DNA of 64,000 nucleotides from Hyperoplus lanceolatus (GCA_026929865.2 CM049418.1:2722001-2786000), one strand, 5' to 3'; shown: positions 12,601-23,560, numbered from the stretch's first letter. Notes: generated by a model from the sequence alone, not told the origin. A program made the numbers and translations.

Positions 12601-13326
12601 AGTTAAAGTCAAATCTATCTCTATAGCACATTTAAAAACAACATCAGTTGACCAAAGTGCTGTACAAAATTCAATACAAAACAACATATAAGATTGTGTT
12701 AAAGGCCAAAGCAAAAAAAGTGAGTCTTCAGCAACGTTTTAAACTGGTCAACTTCACAGGGATCCAGGTTCCATTCATTCACACACAGTGACAAATCATG
12801 CGATATTATGCAAATTAAAAATTCAAGATGGAGTCAGTGATTCTGGAGAACGCTTGTTGTCAAAATCGCTTTTTGTCAAAATCAGTGAATATCTCCTCAT
12901 GATCTGCTACCTGTCTGTACTATGGGTACGCTGGGGGGAAAAAAGCTGGTGTTAATATACAGCCTAGGCTCTGTAAATTGCTATGTTGCTAGCTATGATG
13001 TTAATACCCCTTTGTTTACTTACCCTTAGTTTGTTTACATAACCGTTTACAGAGCCTAGGCTGTGTATATTAACACCAGATTTCTTTATCAGCACGCACA
13101 CACACAGTTGGGACAGGTAGCAGATCATGAGGAGATATTCACTGATTTTGACAAAGTGATTTTGACAACAAGCGTTCTCCAGAATCGCTCACTCCACCTT
13201 TAATCTCACAAGGAAAATGAATTTGTACAACCAAACCATGCAAATAAAACTTAATTATCTAATACAGACCTGTGTGACGCATTCTCCAACTGGCAAACTG
13301 GCATCTTTCACTTTTCTCTTACTCAT
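6453..13326 (-). CDS. ORC4: Origin recognition complex subunit 4, complete
   Basis: ORC4 is an AAA+ family subunit of the six-part origin recognition complex that binds nuclear replication origins and helps load the MCM helicase. I joined 13 exons on the minus strand: 13326..13270, 12569..12493, 11851..11761, 11299..11224, 10709..10624, 10537..10489, 10156..10005, 9652..9479, 9053..8967, 8408..8300, 7992..7897, 7433..7366, 6635..6453. Every junction has GT/AG and the phases close to one frame of 434 aa plus stop; human ORC4 is 436 aa. Walker A GPRGAGKT is at residues 67-74, Walker [10 protein letters not shown] at 154-162. The C-terminal winged-helix part ends [19 protein letters not shown]. 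The start [11 protein letters not shown] matches the human N-terminus and is the first ATG after a short 5'UTR. Introns contain many MITEs. The gene is divergent from MBD5, as in mammals. Confidence 0.97.
7096..7294. repeat. MITE family E copy
   Basis: Starts AAAAAGGTGCTACTACGAAC and ends AGTTCCTCAGAGCACCTTTT, with an inner CTCACCCAGGAACTACAGCT. Other copies: 36758-36952, 41450-41637, 62644-62802. Lies in an ORC4 intron. Confidence 0.7.
7366..7433 (-). CDS. ORC4: ORC4 coding exon 12
   Basis: Encodes [20 protein letters not shown] and MK. Acceptor CTATTAG; donor AAG|GTCTG. Confidence 0.94.
7897..7992 (-). CDS. ORC4: ORC4 coding exon 11
   Basis: Encodes [20 protein letters not shown] and then [11 protein letters not shown], nearly identical to human. 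Donor AACG|GTAAG. Confidence 0.96.
8034..8264. repeat. ORC4: GAGT/GT microsatellite block with ghost exon end
   Basis: Two (GAGT)n plus (GT)n tracts at 8034-8110 and 8177-8264 flank a 56-bp near-copy of the end of ORC4 exon 10 and its intron start. The arrangement is an imperfect tandem duplication of roughly 148 bp. Confidence 0.75.
8300..8408 (-). CDS. ORC4: ORC4 coding exon 10
   Basis: Encodes [20 protein letters not shown] and then [16 protein letters not shown]. Acceptor CCTAG, donor CACG|GTGAGAAC. The last bases and the donor are duplicated at 8123-8178. Confidence 0.92.
8433..8798. repeat. Mariner-like MITE (TACAGGTGAAA)
   Basis: TACAGGTGAAACTC at the left and GAATTTCACCTGTA at the right form the TIRs with TA edges. 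A truncated relative is at 54406-54665 (shared words GACATTTCTGTATTTAAAAT, CTTGAAATATCTCA). Confidence 0.75.
8824..8966. repeat. Truncated MITE family C abutting ORC4 exon 9
   Basis: TTAAAGGTACAGTGTGTATA through TACGGTGGCCTTCAAGGACA and AGAAGAAAGTTAC matches the first third of the copy at 39017. The match stops at the ORC4 exon 9 boundary. Confidence 0.75.
8967..9053 (-). CDS. ORC4: ORC4 coding exon 9
   Basis: Encodes [20 protein letters not shown] and then DFRSLHMLL. The donor CTG|GTAACT lies in sequence homologous to a MITE (see findings). Confidence 0.94.
9479..9652 (-). CDS. ORC4: ORC4 coding exon 8
   Basis: Encodes [20 protein letters not shown] and on to AKDWNIAVK (58 codons). Contains the conserved [10 protein letters not shown] segment. 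Donor AAG|GTGAAT. Confidence 0.96.
9685..9957. repeat. MITE family G
   Basis: The left end AGCTATAGTGCGTAACTTT and right end CTTACGCACTAGAGCTTTAA are inverted copies. About 270 bp, in an ORC4 intron. Confidence 0.65.
10005..10156 (-). CDS. ORC4: ORC4 coding exon 7 (Walker B)
   Basis: Encodes [20 protein letters not shown] and continues to GLTCRL. The DEFD is the Walker B acid motif. Donor CTG|GTAAGC. Confidence 0.96.
10489..10537 (-). CDS. ORC4: ORC4 coding exon 6
   Basis: 49-nt exon encoding [16 protein letters not shown]. Acceptor TTTCAG, donor AAAG|GTTAG. Confidence 0.94.
10624..10709 (-). CDS. ORC4: ORC4 coding exon 5
   Basis: Encodes [20 protein letters not shown] and then NVVGDKVF, nearly identical to human. 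Donor TTT|GTAAG. Confidence 0.95.
10750..11122. repeat. MITE family F copy
   Basis: Starts TTTTAAAGGAGCATTATGTA and ends CTGCATGGTGCACCTTTAAA. Pieces recur at 27935-28115 and 51720-51850 (shared CATATTCTAGTCTTA). Confidence 0.7.
11224..11299 (-). CDS. ORC4: ORC4 coding exon 4
   Basis: Encodes a helical segment ending KNLLQVHLN (human NVLQVHLNG). Acceptor TTTGCAG, donor AACG|GTATAT. Confidence 0.92.
11434..11719. repeat. MITE family B copy
   Basis: Ends CCCTGTGTTCCAATCCCCAT and TGTGATTTGGAATGCAGGG. It is flanked by ATT on both sides, a possible 3-bp target duplication; I could not confirm this from the other copies. Confidence 0.7.
11761..11851 (-). CDS. ORC4: ORC4 coding exon 3 (Walker A)
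   Basis: Encodes [20 protein letters not shown] and then the P-loop GPRGAGKTM (ATP binding). Acceptor TTACAG, donor ATG|GTAAAC. Confidence 0.96.
12300..12425. repeat. MITE family D fragment
   Basis: Right-hand part of family D: CACACTAGTAAAATGCAGGG, AACACTCTTTCTGCC and ACTACATAGGATCTCAGAG. Lies in ORC4 intron 2-3. Confidence 0.7.
12493..12569 (-). CDS. ORC4: ORC4 coding exon 2
   Basis: Encodes [12 protein letters not shown]..., closely matching human [12 protein letters not shown]. Acceptor TTTAAG, donor CACAA|GTAGG. Ends in phase 2. Confidence 0.94.
12828..13203. repeat. Long-palindrome MITE family A, near full copy
   Basis: The two halves are nearly reverse complements: GGAGTCAGTGATTCTGGAGA...CAGCCTAGGCTCTGTAAA in the left arm, TTTACAGAGCCTAGGCTGTG...CTCCAGAATCGCTCACTCC in the right. 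Arms are about 150 bp around a TTTGTTTAC-rich centre. Other copies or pieces: 16054-16398, 18930-19196, 22267-22590, 26104-26302, 31703-31860, 57488-57552, 59553-59790. Confidence 0.85.
13270..13326 (-). CDS. ORC4: ORC4 coding exon 1
   Basis: Encodes [19 protein letters not shown]. The acceptor TTTACAG ends at 13337, giving 10 nt of 5'UTR in this exon; the donor is CAG|GTCTG. Confidence 0.94.
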
Positions 13327-13426
13327 GATTCTGAGTCTGTAAACAAAACATATTGTCGATTTAATTAAAATACATTTGCGATGACCCATCCCAAGAGCAT
13401 ACAAACCTACTAAGTACCCCTCCCTG

Positions 13427-13674
13427 CGTTCCAAATCACATACTTTTCTTTTTACTACACTACATACTAAAGTACAGAAGAGTTTTAGGGACACAGAAGA
13501 GAAAAAAATGTTTCATTATGTCAAGAATAAAGACGTATACTCCAAAATGCTATTGGTGTTAGTGGGGCATTTATGTATTTTCAGCATATTACAATTGACT
13601 TGCACGTATTGGGACATCCTAAGTATTTTTCTGGCATACTGAATAGTAGGGAAGTATGGGTATTGGAACGCAGG
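13427..13674. repeat. MITE family B copy
   Basis: CCCTGCGTTCCAAATCACAT at the left and GGTATTGGAACGCAGGG at the right. Lies just 5' of ORC4 coding exon 1. Confidence 0.75.
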
Positions 13675-14312
13675 GTATGTTTGTAGTATACCTTTAAAAT
13701 AAATAGCAGGTATACATCTAATCTCTAAATAACTCACTTTGTATTGCACAGTGACAAGTTTACGCCAAACTGCAATGCAATATTCGTCAAAACACAATTA
13801 TTTCGCTTCAAGACATGTGTGCATTAATGTTGTAACAATATTGAATGTTTCTTATAAATAAACAAAAACTATCATTCAAATCGGCATATAACTTAAGCAA
13901 CAATTGCCATCTACTTTAATACAGTTCCCACTTTTATACCTTTCTCGGGGCTATTTCTCGTCCTAAAATAAGTTTTTTTCCCCCCAATATAATTAAATCC
14001 TTGAAGCCTGAGTGGATAAAATGTATGCCGAATTATAGAGTGACTTGTAATCATTTAGGGAAAGTCCCAAATTGTTTTCTAAACTGTATTTAATCGCGCT
14101 GGCAAGCAGAACTGCACTAAAATGTGAGAATTTATGAATGGAATTTGGTTTCACTCTCTCTCCACACTATAGTAAACGTTACCGGGGCTCGTGGAGGTAG
14201 CAAAGTAGCTGCACGTTCTGTCTTAGCGAGTTTACATAACTCAGTATACATCACAATAACATAAGTTTGTGTACAAATGCATATACGCATAATAACTATT
14301 TACAAAACCTAC

Positions 14313-14400
14313 CTAAATACAGCAGTAGTTCTTCCATAGACAGCTCTCAATCTTCGCGGGAGATTCTGTTCTGCCAGCGATGACGACATCCGGTTTTGGC
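14313..14400 (-). other. ORC4: ORC4 noncoding exon 1 (candidate)
   Basis: On the minus strand a GC-richer segment ends in the donor TTTAG|GTAGGT at 14312-14311, which could join to the exon at 13336. The 5' limit is a guess; no cDNA evidence is available here. Confidence 0.5.
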
Positions 14401-14425
14401 TGAGTCTAGCGCTCTGATTGGCTGG
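14385..14425 (-). promoter_or_regulatory. ORC4: ORC4 core promoter candidate
   Basis: On the minus strand an inverted CCAAT box (CCAGCCAATCAGAGCGC) is followed about 25 nt later by an ETS-type ACCGGATGTCG. This is a common layout of housekeeping TATA-less promoters. It faces ORC4. Confidence 0.5.
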
Positions 14426-15574
14426 GGTGAAATTCACCGTCACATACAGTAAGAGGCAATTTAATAAGAATTTAGCTCATGTATGTATGTTTATTACATT
14501 TTTTATTTTTATGTAAGCAGGTAAGATATATGGAATACTTTTAATTTATGTTTTGAGAATTGTTCAATAAAGTTCATTGGAAAAAAATAGAAAAAAAATA
14601 ACAATTTATCTTCTAATTCTCTCAAATAATCCGTATTGTAAACACATATCATTTAAATACCAAAATAAACAGTGAAATAATCAAATAAGTATTTCCGGTG
14701 CATCCAACTTACGTTATATGTATTTGTGTTCTTCCTCTGAGAGCTACATTCTATTAAAATCTCATCAGTGGGCCAGATGTTCCTTTATTATCACGCCACC
14801 AACATACACTGTTGTTTATTCTGACTAAACCTTGTCTGTTTGCGTCTGTGTATTTATCCTATACAAGCCTCTGTAATGGCCATTATCTCAACATTAGTTT
14901 TTTTCAATAGCCTACTTCTGAACCAAAAATCTCAACTTATAAAGCACTTACATCAACCACATTTTCCAAAATCATTGTTTGCACTATTCTGAAGGTTATT
15001 ACAGACAGATTTGTTCATAAGTTGTTAATTGCCTGATTTCTTATATTATAGATTTAAATTAAAAAATTCTTACACACATATACTATTATACATTTTCCTT
15101 TATTGTTGACTTGCTGCCTACATATCCCAACCCTTTGATAGAAGCCATTACTATACTTATTATAGTGTGGAGGTGTGATGCATGGCATGCCAGGAAAAAT
15201 GACATTGATTGCCCTAACAGAGAAAATTATATGTAATTATATATATTTTTTTATGGCGAAAGCTGTTAAGCCATAACTGCCAACACTAATGTTGAGCTTT
15301 GGGCTAAAATTAGAAGGGATGTTTCTCCTTAAAGGCTTGAGAAAAAGGGTCTTGCTTCCAACATCTTTAACTCATTCGCAATAATGATAAAACTCTGGAG
15401 ATACTTAAATGCTTCCTGTGGTTGACTTGGTTGACTAGATGAAGAAGATTTTTATTTTTTATTGAAAGACACAAAAAAAACACCAGATCTCTTGCAAATA
15501 GTCTCCTGGTCTGCGCACTAACATTTACTGTCACATTATGTTAAAATACAACTCACATTCAGCCCCTTGTATAT
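14426..15574. other. ORC4-MBD5 intergenic, no gene seen
   Basis: AT-rich DNA between two divergent genes. No exon or repeat family recognised. Confidence 0.45.
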
Positions 15575-15800
15575 TCAAGATTCAAAGTGTTTTTTGTCAT
15601 ATGCACAATAAGAAACATGTTCTCAGTCATACAATTAAATTCTTCCTTTGACTGCCAAGAAAGAAAAATGAAAATATGCAATATACAAGTAAAATAGAAA
15701 AAAGCAGCAACAATATAGAATATACAATTCACAAGGCAAATAGAAGAGCAGCAACTAGATACAATAATGCATCTAAGTTAAAATAAAATAAAACGGAATG
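15575..15800. repeat. LINE 3'-end fragment
   Basis: Contains CAAGATTCAAAGTGTTTTTT, GTCATATGCACAATAAGAAA and reiterated ATATGCAATATACAAG words. These resemble the 3' end of fish non-LTR elements also seen at 37100-37400 and 46570-46760. Confidence 0.5.
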
Positions 15801-16053
15801 GTGCAAATCCAAGAAAGTGTGCCATTGTACATGAGTTATGCCCCTTAAAAATGAGCTACATGAAGCGGACCGTCTTACAGCAAGCCTTACAACCGAATTA
15901 ATTAATCTTCTCCCCAGTTTTGGCCTCCAGACATTGTGCACTGGAGCTTTTGAGACATGTATTTACCCAGGGGAATTATCCGGGTTTGCTTCAGTGTCAC
16001 TATTATTCCAATTTATTTATTTATTTTCTAACCACTTAAATACAGTCTTCAAG

Positions 16054-16398
16054 GTTTAGTCAGTGATCCTGGAGAATGCTTGTTGACAAAATCACTTTTT
16101 GTGAAAATGAATCGTGAATATCTCCTCACAGTTTGTTATCTACAGCTAGTGTAAATACACATCCACAAGGCTCTGTAGAAGGACATGTTGCTATCTATGG
16201 TGGCCTTTTGTTTACAAACCATTTGTTTACACACCAGTTTACAACGCCTAGGATGTGTATTAACACCACTTTTTTATTTATTTAGCACACACACACACAC
16301 AGTATAGACAGGTGACGAATCATGAGGAGTTATTCACTGATTTTGACAACAAGTAATTTGACAACAAGCATTCACCAAAATTGTTGTCTACACCTTTA
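16054..16398. repeat. Long-palindrome MITE family A copy
   Basis: AGTCAGTGATCCTGGAGAAT on the left and CATTCACCAAAATTGTTG with CACCTTTAA on the right, centred on TTTGTTTAC words. Confidence 0.75.
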
Positions 16399-17270
16399 AG
16401 AGCAATATCAGAGGGTCCACTATAATAAGCTGCTTGTAGCCTAATGATGTGACAGATGGTTATCTTACCATCTGTCAATATTCAAGACAAATAACTGATT
16501 CATAAACTATTCTTGATTTAGCTGAGGATAGCTTGAGACCCCTGGAGACTATTGGAACTGCTACTGAAGATAACGGCTCTGCGTGAGTGAGTCATCCCAC
16601 CCACATACCCGTTATTCCAAATCCCTTTTTTTTTTTTTTTTTTAACAAACATAGCTATTCCTTACTTTGCAGAGACAGAGAGCGTATTTTTTAGAGAAAG
16701 CCATTCCCATTATAGAAATACAAATAAATGAAAACCTACCCATGAAAATAAAAATAATAATATAGTGATAACTGAGTCATAATTATACGAAAAAAATACG
16801 ATTTATCTCATAATTTAAAACAAAATTCTAATAATATAAAAAAAAAATCTCTCATTATTTTGGCCTTGATCTAATTATTGTGACTTTTTCCCTCATATTT
16901 TCGAACTTGACTTGACAACCTCAATCTTGTCTTAATATTTATGGCTTTTTGTCTATTGATTTTGACTGTTATTCTCAGGATTTCTTATCTTGTTATTTCG
17001 AAATATTTTTACTCATAATTCAGACCTTGATTTTATAATGACAATGAATTTTTATCTCGTGATTTTGACCTACCTGGGTAGTAGCCTATTTTTACCAATG
17101 TTTATTTCTATCCCTTTTTATCCATAGTTTTCCATAGGCTATCAGAACAGGTTGTATTCATAAATCAGAGCAGCTTTATTTTATACATCAGATCATCTTT
17201 ATGTATCATTTGAGATACATATTATGAGATATGTGTAACCACAAACATCACCTCAGCTCCCATCTGCTGG
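16399..17270. other. AT-rich stretch upstream of MBD5
   Basis: Contains a T run at 16627-16643 and repeats of TTTGAC / CTCATAATTT-like words (16780-17060), possibly an old tandem repeat. No gene seen. Confidence 0.4.
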
Positions 17271-17277
17271 CTGCTCT

Positions 17278-17345
17278 TGGCCACGCATGCGCAGTGCGGG
17301 CTCTCCATCATTTCCAATCTCCCAGTACAGGAGAAGCAGCAAGAG
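17278..17345 (+). promoter_or_regulatory. MBD5: MBD5 promoter / noncoding first exon candidate
   Basis: CACGCATGCGCAGTGCG at 17282-17298 resembles an NRF1 site and opens a CpG-richer block reaching about 17860. AAGAGGCAGAGGGAACTAATG|GGTAGG near 17362 could be a first-exon donor. The position fits a divergent promoter opposite ORC4; the exact start and donor are inferred. Confidence 0.4.
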
Positions 17346-18929
17346 GCAGAGGGAACTAATGGGTAGGATTTCTTATTCTTTATCTTTCCAAAGGCTCTTA
17401 AACGCGCTGTTGTTCGCCTGTTTCACTGTTCCCACCTTCCGCTATGCAACACTCGGTCCTACCCAGGGTATGGCTCACTGTTTACGGCTTGATTTGACGC
17501 AGACAGAAGCGTTAGTGCCTGAAAAGCGTCTCTCTCTCTCTTGGTCTCTCTCTCTCTCTCTAAATGCTAAGCTAACCCGTAGCTATCTCGGCCTAGCACG
17601 GCCCTTAACCCTGGCCCTCACCTTTTGGCTTCACTAAAAACTACCAATTCGCCCTCGCTGTTTGTTTACGTCGACAAATACCAAGTTAGGCGTGTGTGTT
17701 GCGCGTGCGGCTAATTAAAATGCTTAAACGTCATAAGCGTTAACAGTTAGCTCGCCCTCTATAATTCATTTGCGTTACAACAGGCTAGGTAACTGCGAGC
17801 TAACTAAACGCTAGCCAGACAGACAGCTGACGCTTGGGCACAGCCAGTTCAGATGCTGTGTCCCCCAAAAATCAATGCATCAAAAAGCACATATGGTTTG
17901 AACGGTAGTGTCCAAATGCTCTCTTAAAAAATCTCTTGTCATTTTAGTCGCTGTCAACTTTGAAAGCTCATGCAGCAATATGTGGCTAATTTACCCCCTT
18001 TAGCTAGACTACAACCAAATCCATGGTATTATAGCTAAGATGTAAAGGCAGTTTTAACCCAAGCCAGTTACCACTAAAAGCTGTTTTTCTCATGCCTAGT
18101 ACATTCTGTGTGCAGGCAACATGCATCGGTACCTAGCCTCAATTCTTGCTTCATTTGACAGATGTTAACCTAGCACTAAATGCATTTTTTCTATCAAGAA
18201 GCTTTGAATGTAGATGTATATGTATATGTATATACTCCGAAGTGGTCAGAGACATTTGTGCAGCCTCATATTGTGCATATAACATGTTATAACCCCTCTT
18301 AAACAATGTGTATAGGAGGCTTACTAACATGGGATAAACTAAAATACATTTACCAGAATATAATTGCTGTTAAATCCTGATTTAAAGCATTTGGCACACT
18401 TCTTGATTGGCTTATTTTGCTAAGCTGATCGGCTATTATCTAACGTCCTCTAGTTTGCTATGGTAGTGTACACATGCCCTTTGAAAAAAAGGTATAGTCA
18501 TGCTTGTAGCTGTCAAATTTGAAGGCTGCTGCAGGAGTATGTGTTTTATTTACCCCCTAAAGCTATAGACCTTAACCAACTCTAAAGTGTTACAGCAAGA
18601 TTTAAATGCTATGTTGAGAATAACTTGATTGTATCAAGAGCAGTTTTTTTTATCATGCTTTGTACATGCTTTGTTGCTACCAATTTTGGCTTAATTTGTC
18701 AGATGTTCACTTTGCGTCAAATGCATTGTTTTCTTTCATAAACAGCTCTGAATAGATATAAATACTCAGGAGTGGTCAGGGATATTTGTGGCAACCTCAT
18801 ATTGTTCATGTAACGTTACAAAACCCTCTCGAACAAAGTGTGTATCCAAGGTGACAGATAATAGGGCCACAATTCTCCAATTTATCAGTGTGGCAGTATT
18901 TTGTTTTTTTCATGCGTTTCATTCTGTGT
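17346..18929 (+). other. MBD5: MBD5 5' intron, start
   Basis: CpG-richer then AT-rich sequence with a CT tract at 17530-17560. Two stretches (17880-18350 and 18440-18850) share words such as GTAGTGT...CAAATGC, TTAGCTAT and TCATGC..TAGTACAT, suggesting an old duplication of about 500 bp. No exon recognised. Confidence 0.35.
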
Positions 18930-19196
18930 GTGCACTTTAAAAAAAAATCCAGTGTTAATACCCAGTCTAGGCTCTGTACACTGTCATGTCGCTAGCTGTG
19001 GTGGGAACCTTTGTTTACATACCCTTTGTTTACATGACAGTTTACAGAGCCTAGGCTGTGTGTATTAACACCAGATTTTTTTCAGCGCACACACAGTACG
19101 GACAGGTAGTGGATCGTGAGGAGATATATTCACTGATTTTGATAAAAAGTGATTTTGACAACAAGCATTCTCCAGAATCGCTGACTCCACCTTTTT
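18930..19196. repeat. MITE family A, 5'-truncated
   Basis: Begins at the inner arm (TCCAGTGTTAATACCCAGTC) and keeps the whole right arm to CGCTGACTCCACC. Confidence 0.75.
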
Positions 19197-20860
19197 AATT
19201 ATAGCACAAGGTGGAAATAAACTACGATCTAAAATGTCTGTTAAAGGTCTCATATTGTAAACTTTCCTGTCAATTTTACATTGTCTTACTTTTAGTAGTC
19301 CCTAATACTTATTTGTTTTAGATATTTGCTGAAAAACCCGTTCAAATCATTTATTGTAGCAAGCCTCTATACCCGGATTTTACTGCAATCATCATTTAAA
19401 GATCCTCTTCTGATTTGAATCATAAGAACATTTCCCAGGAAAAAAAGAAAAAGTTTATTTTTTTTTGTTCTGCTTTGGGATGACTCAGGACAATTAGAAG
19501 TGGTTGTGGGTTGGAAAGATTTTCGTGAGAGGAAAAGCGAATTCCAGAGACGTCAAGATATTCTGTGATCTCTACATTAAATACAGAGCTCTAAGATGAA
19601 GAAGATGCATCATAACAAAAAAAATACCAAATTCAATTAATACCAGCACATAGGAGGAAGAACACACCTTGATATCCATGTGATGAAATGCACAAAAAAA
19701 CATACTTTTTCTCATCATTATATCCTTTAAAATTTAGAGAGAGAGAGAAAAAAAATAAAAGAGAGATAAAAGAGAGAGAGAGAAAAAAAGAAAGAGAGAG
19801 AGAGAGAGAAACATTTTCGATTTGCATAAACCCCCAGACTTAATGGACTGCAAATTCAGTTACTCAACCTTTTGGCCGCGGTTCCACACTTGTCATTTTG
19901 ATGTGATTTCTTATCTCAAACATTCCTTTTTCTTTCTCTCTGCGACTGCATTGCTGTAAGTCTCTTGTTTTTATTTATTTTTCTGCATAAACTGGGGCTG
20001 GCTGCTTTCTTGCTCCAAAAACTGCTCCCATGAAGTTACCAGCTGGGTTGAATCCAAGCTATGTCCAGTCCCTGAAACATGCAAGGCCCACAATGTGTTT
20101 CCAATGCTGTGATGTGGAGGAAAATGTGGAATAATTAGGATTTATTTATTTATTAAAAATAAATGCAAAGTTAGTGGATATTATACAGCTCAACAAGCAT
20201 ATATTATTTCTCTTCATGAAAAAAATGAAGATTAAAATAAATAAACACTTTTTTTAAATTTAATTAATAAAGATAAAATAAAACTAGACAATCCCATGTC
20301 AATTTTGGTGACACTATTGGGCAGGACAGACAAAGATATACCAAGCTTTAAATCAGACCATTTCTTTCATTTCAAATCATCCACACATACATTTCTTACT
20401 ACTACAACCCCCTAGCAGTTGTAGCCTACAAATCCTGCATAACAACTAATACATGTGCTATTGGGGGGCCTGTCCTGGTAATTATAATTTTTTCTTCATT
20501 CATTTCTACACAAAATGTATGACGCACCATTTTTTGCAGCCTCGTATCAAATCTCAAATCGCAAACATGGGTGACTGTGCAGTTACGTTTGTCTCCCTGT
20601 CATTTATTGGGGGCATTTCTCCAAACAACACCATTTGTAATGTGATGGGTGAAATGGAAAACAACAGCAGCACAGCCTTAGCACAGCACACAGTGGGGAA
20701 CAGTATATTGTTATTATAGGATTAAATTCAGGATCCATTTCAAATTCCCTGCAAGAATCCCTCCGTTTGTAATGCATTCAGATCAAAGGGTAAAGTGAGA
20801 AATTATATAAAAAAAATTGCACCAAAAATGACAACCAGCTCTTCTGAAGTCTTATAGTCT
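19197..20860 (+). other. MBD5: MBD5 5' intron, mostly unique
   Basis: GA-rich tract at 19735-19812 and A/T-rich repeats near 20140-20280. No exon or known element recognised. Confidence 0.35.
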
Positions 20861-21110
20861 TTAAAGGAATCCTTCACCCATACGGAACCGGCGTTCTATC
20901 ATTATAAAATCACTATTATAATATAATGAATGAGGTTTTTCTTCCCTCAGTCTTCCCTTGGCCCAGTTGTCCTCTTAATCCCAACCCTAAATGTTTCACT
21001 AGTGTGATGTCACACATGGGAAAATGTAGGGTAAAACAGTGAGATCATAAAACACTCTTTCTGCCTATTCTCAGGCTAGGATAAACCGATTTCAAAACCG
21101 GTGAAATAGG
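20861..21110. repeat. MITE family D, truncated
   Basis: TTAAAGGAATCCTTCACCCA then TTATAATATAATGAATGAGG; breaks off after CCGATTTCAAAACCGGTGAA. Confidence 0.75.
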
Positions 21111-22266
21111 CGGTTTGCACCAAAATGTTACAGAATAACTGAAATCTTTACAATTATTTATCATATTTAACAATCCCTTTTTTATTCTTCACCGTAGCAG
21201 TCTTTGAAGAGAGCGTCTTAAAATGATTGTATCTCCTTTGACCACTGTTATGTCAGCTTATAATCGTATCCATGGTTACGTATTATGACAATGAATTTCA
21301 ATCATTTAGCTTTATGCATTTTTTATTTGTTATTAGCAGTACTTTTAAAGATCAGTCTCGTTTAGTATATTAATTATTGCAATACATAGCACCCAATAAA
21401 TAATTAAAATGTTATGTTTTTACCGTGCTCTCTTGGCCATATGAGCAATACATAGGCTTTATTTATTTAATCGAACTTACACTCTCTTGAGAATGAGACC
21501 CTGTTGTCTGTACGATATTATACTTGTATAATTAAAGGTAAAATTAACTAAATAAACATATAATTATTATGCACATTTTAAGAGCCACTTTTAGCTGGTC
21601 TATTTTTTTTTTCTTTTGGGTTTGTAAATACACAATGTACCAAGTTTCGACCACCTCTCTCTGTCCTCTCTCTCCGTATCTCTACCAGTCTATTTTATTG
21701 TTGCCTTGAGAACAATAAATGCTAAAAGGCCAACAACGTAATCTTATAAAAGATCAGCCTGCAGTAAAAGGTTACAGATTAGCAGGTACCATATGTAATT
21801 TGAACATTCTTAAGAGTCTGGGGGAAATGGTGGAGAGAGATTGGGCTATTAAACGGGTTGGAGTTGAGATTTAAACGTGTGCTTTCAAACTAGCGAGGTG
21901 GCAGATTTAGGGGAGTGTTGCTTTCGCCCCAAAGGTTAAGATGAAAACATTTTGGCAAAGGCATCGATGAGATTTTTAATCAAAATGTCTCTCTGGTTTG
22001 AATCTGGTCCAGGGCTCTTTTGCTGCATATTGCTTGAATCAGAAAGAGACGGGATAGATACTGAGAGACGGGGAGTAAACGAAAAACGACAAAATAGCGT
22101 GATTGATTCAAAAACCTTTAAAAATAGAGGCTAAAATGTACGAGTCATAGCCGGAGACAACCTCAAAACGGAAAGCTTATATTGGAAAAAAGTAATGTTT
22201 CTGTGAATACAACAATACTAGGAATTATTGTTTTAATCTTAATGTAAGTACGGGATTAAACTTCCA

Positions 22267-22777
22267 TTAAAGGTGGAGTCAGCGGTTCTGGAGAAGGCTT
22301 GTTGTCAAAGTCAATGAATATTTCTTCTCGTACTGTGTGTGCGCTGAGAAAAAATCTGGCGTTAATAAATACACAGTCTAGGCTCTGTAAATTACTGCTA
22401 TGTAAACAAATGGGGCCCACTGTAGCTAGAAACATGCCCATTTACAGACAGAGCCTAGAATGTGTATTAACATTTTTTTCAGCACACACACAGTACAGAC
22501 AGGTAGCGGATCGGAAGGAGGAGATATTAATTGATTTTGACAAAGTGATTTTGACAACAAGTGTTCTCCAGAATCACTGACTCCACCCCTGCGTTCTAAA
22601 TCGCATACTCTTTCTTTTTTCTATTCTACATACTACATCTGACGATAAAAATAATCTAGTTTGAATGCAATAGGCGTACAATTGGGACATACTTTTTACT
22701 TATTTATTTCAACATAACCATCCTTAATCTGGCCACAAGAATCGGGACATCCTAAATCAGATAGTCGAACGCAGGGC
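22267..22777. repeat. MITE family A joined to a family B copy
   Basis: Family A spans 22267-22590 (GGTGGAGTCAGCGGTTCTGG to ATCACTGACTCCACC). Family B starts immediately (CCCTGCGTTCTAAATCGCAT) and ends at TCGAACGCAGGG near 22777. Confidence 0.7.
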
Positions 22778-22904
22778 ACCTTTAACTGCCCTGCCCTCGA
22801 GTAGCACTACACAGTCTGTGGCAGCAGTGTCACTGGGTTTGGTCTCAGTTATGAGTCAGCAAGAGCAGCACAGACCAGGCTTTTGCATTGAGCTCAATCA
22901 CATT

Positions 22905-22938
22905 CACACACACACGCACACACACACACACACACGGT

Positions 22939-22986
<48 letters not shown>
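22905..22986. repeat. (CA)n microsatellite
   Basis: Alternating CA with a few interruptions, about 80 bp, in the MBD5 5' intron. Confidence 0.95.
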
Positions 22987-22987
<1 letters not shown>

Positions 22988-23139
22988 GATTTACCAGCTT
23001 TCATGGGCTCACAGCACTGTTTGCAATTCATTCTCATAGAGTGGGAGTGGGGGCTATACTGTCACATTTTGATGGTGTAATATTTCTTTATGACACAGTT
23101 CTGATGTTTGAATTGGTTATAGCAAATCTGAAGCTTTAT

Positions 23140-23560
23140 TCTAAAGCTGCAATATTTTATAACATGAGATGAGAAGAATTTTGAATGTTGAAGGCAGTAT
23201 TTTGGCTGATTTAACAAGATGATTAATTTACTATTGTCAGACAATAGAAGGGTTTTAATCCATTCTGAGACTGTTACCTATGCAAACAATTTACCATGTA
23301 TTCACTTTTTTCTGCCCTCAAATGATCCATGGGAACGGCACTGTTTTCTATCATTAGATGAGAAGAATTTTGAATATGTTGAAGGCATATTTTGGTTGAA
23401 TGTGTGCGCCATAGCTAGCTACTATTGTCCGACATTAGAAAGGTTTTTATACGATTTATTTTAGAGAATTTTGCCTATGCAACGAAAATAACCATTAGTT
23501 CACTCTTTTCTGCCCCCGCAGGAACCATGGGAACGGCATTACCCAGCTGCCCTTGGGATC
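23140..23560. repeat. Imperfect direct duplication about 180 bp apart
   Basis: ATGAGAAGAATTTTGAAT, GAAGGCA.TATTTTGG and TGGGAACGGCA recur at 23166/23357 and 23329/23529. This is an old tandem duplication. Confidence 0.55.

Noticed and set aside
17287-17637. 116-codon frame at the MBD5 promoter
   Set aside because: CpG-rich leader sequence; composition and lack of motif suggest 5' noncoding DNA.
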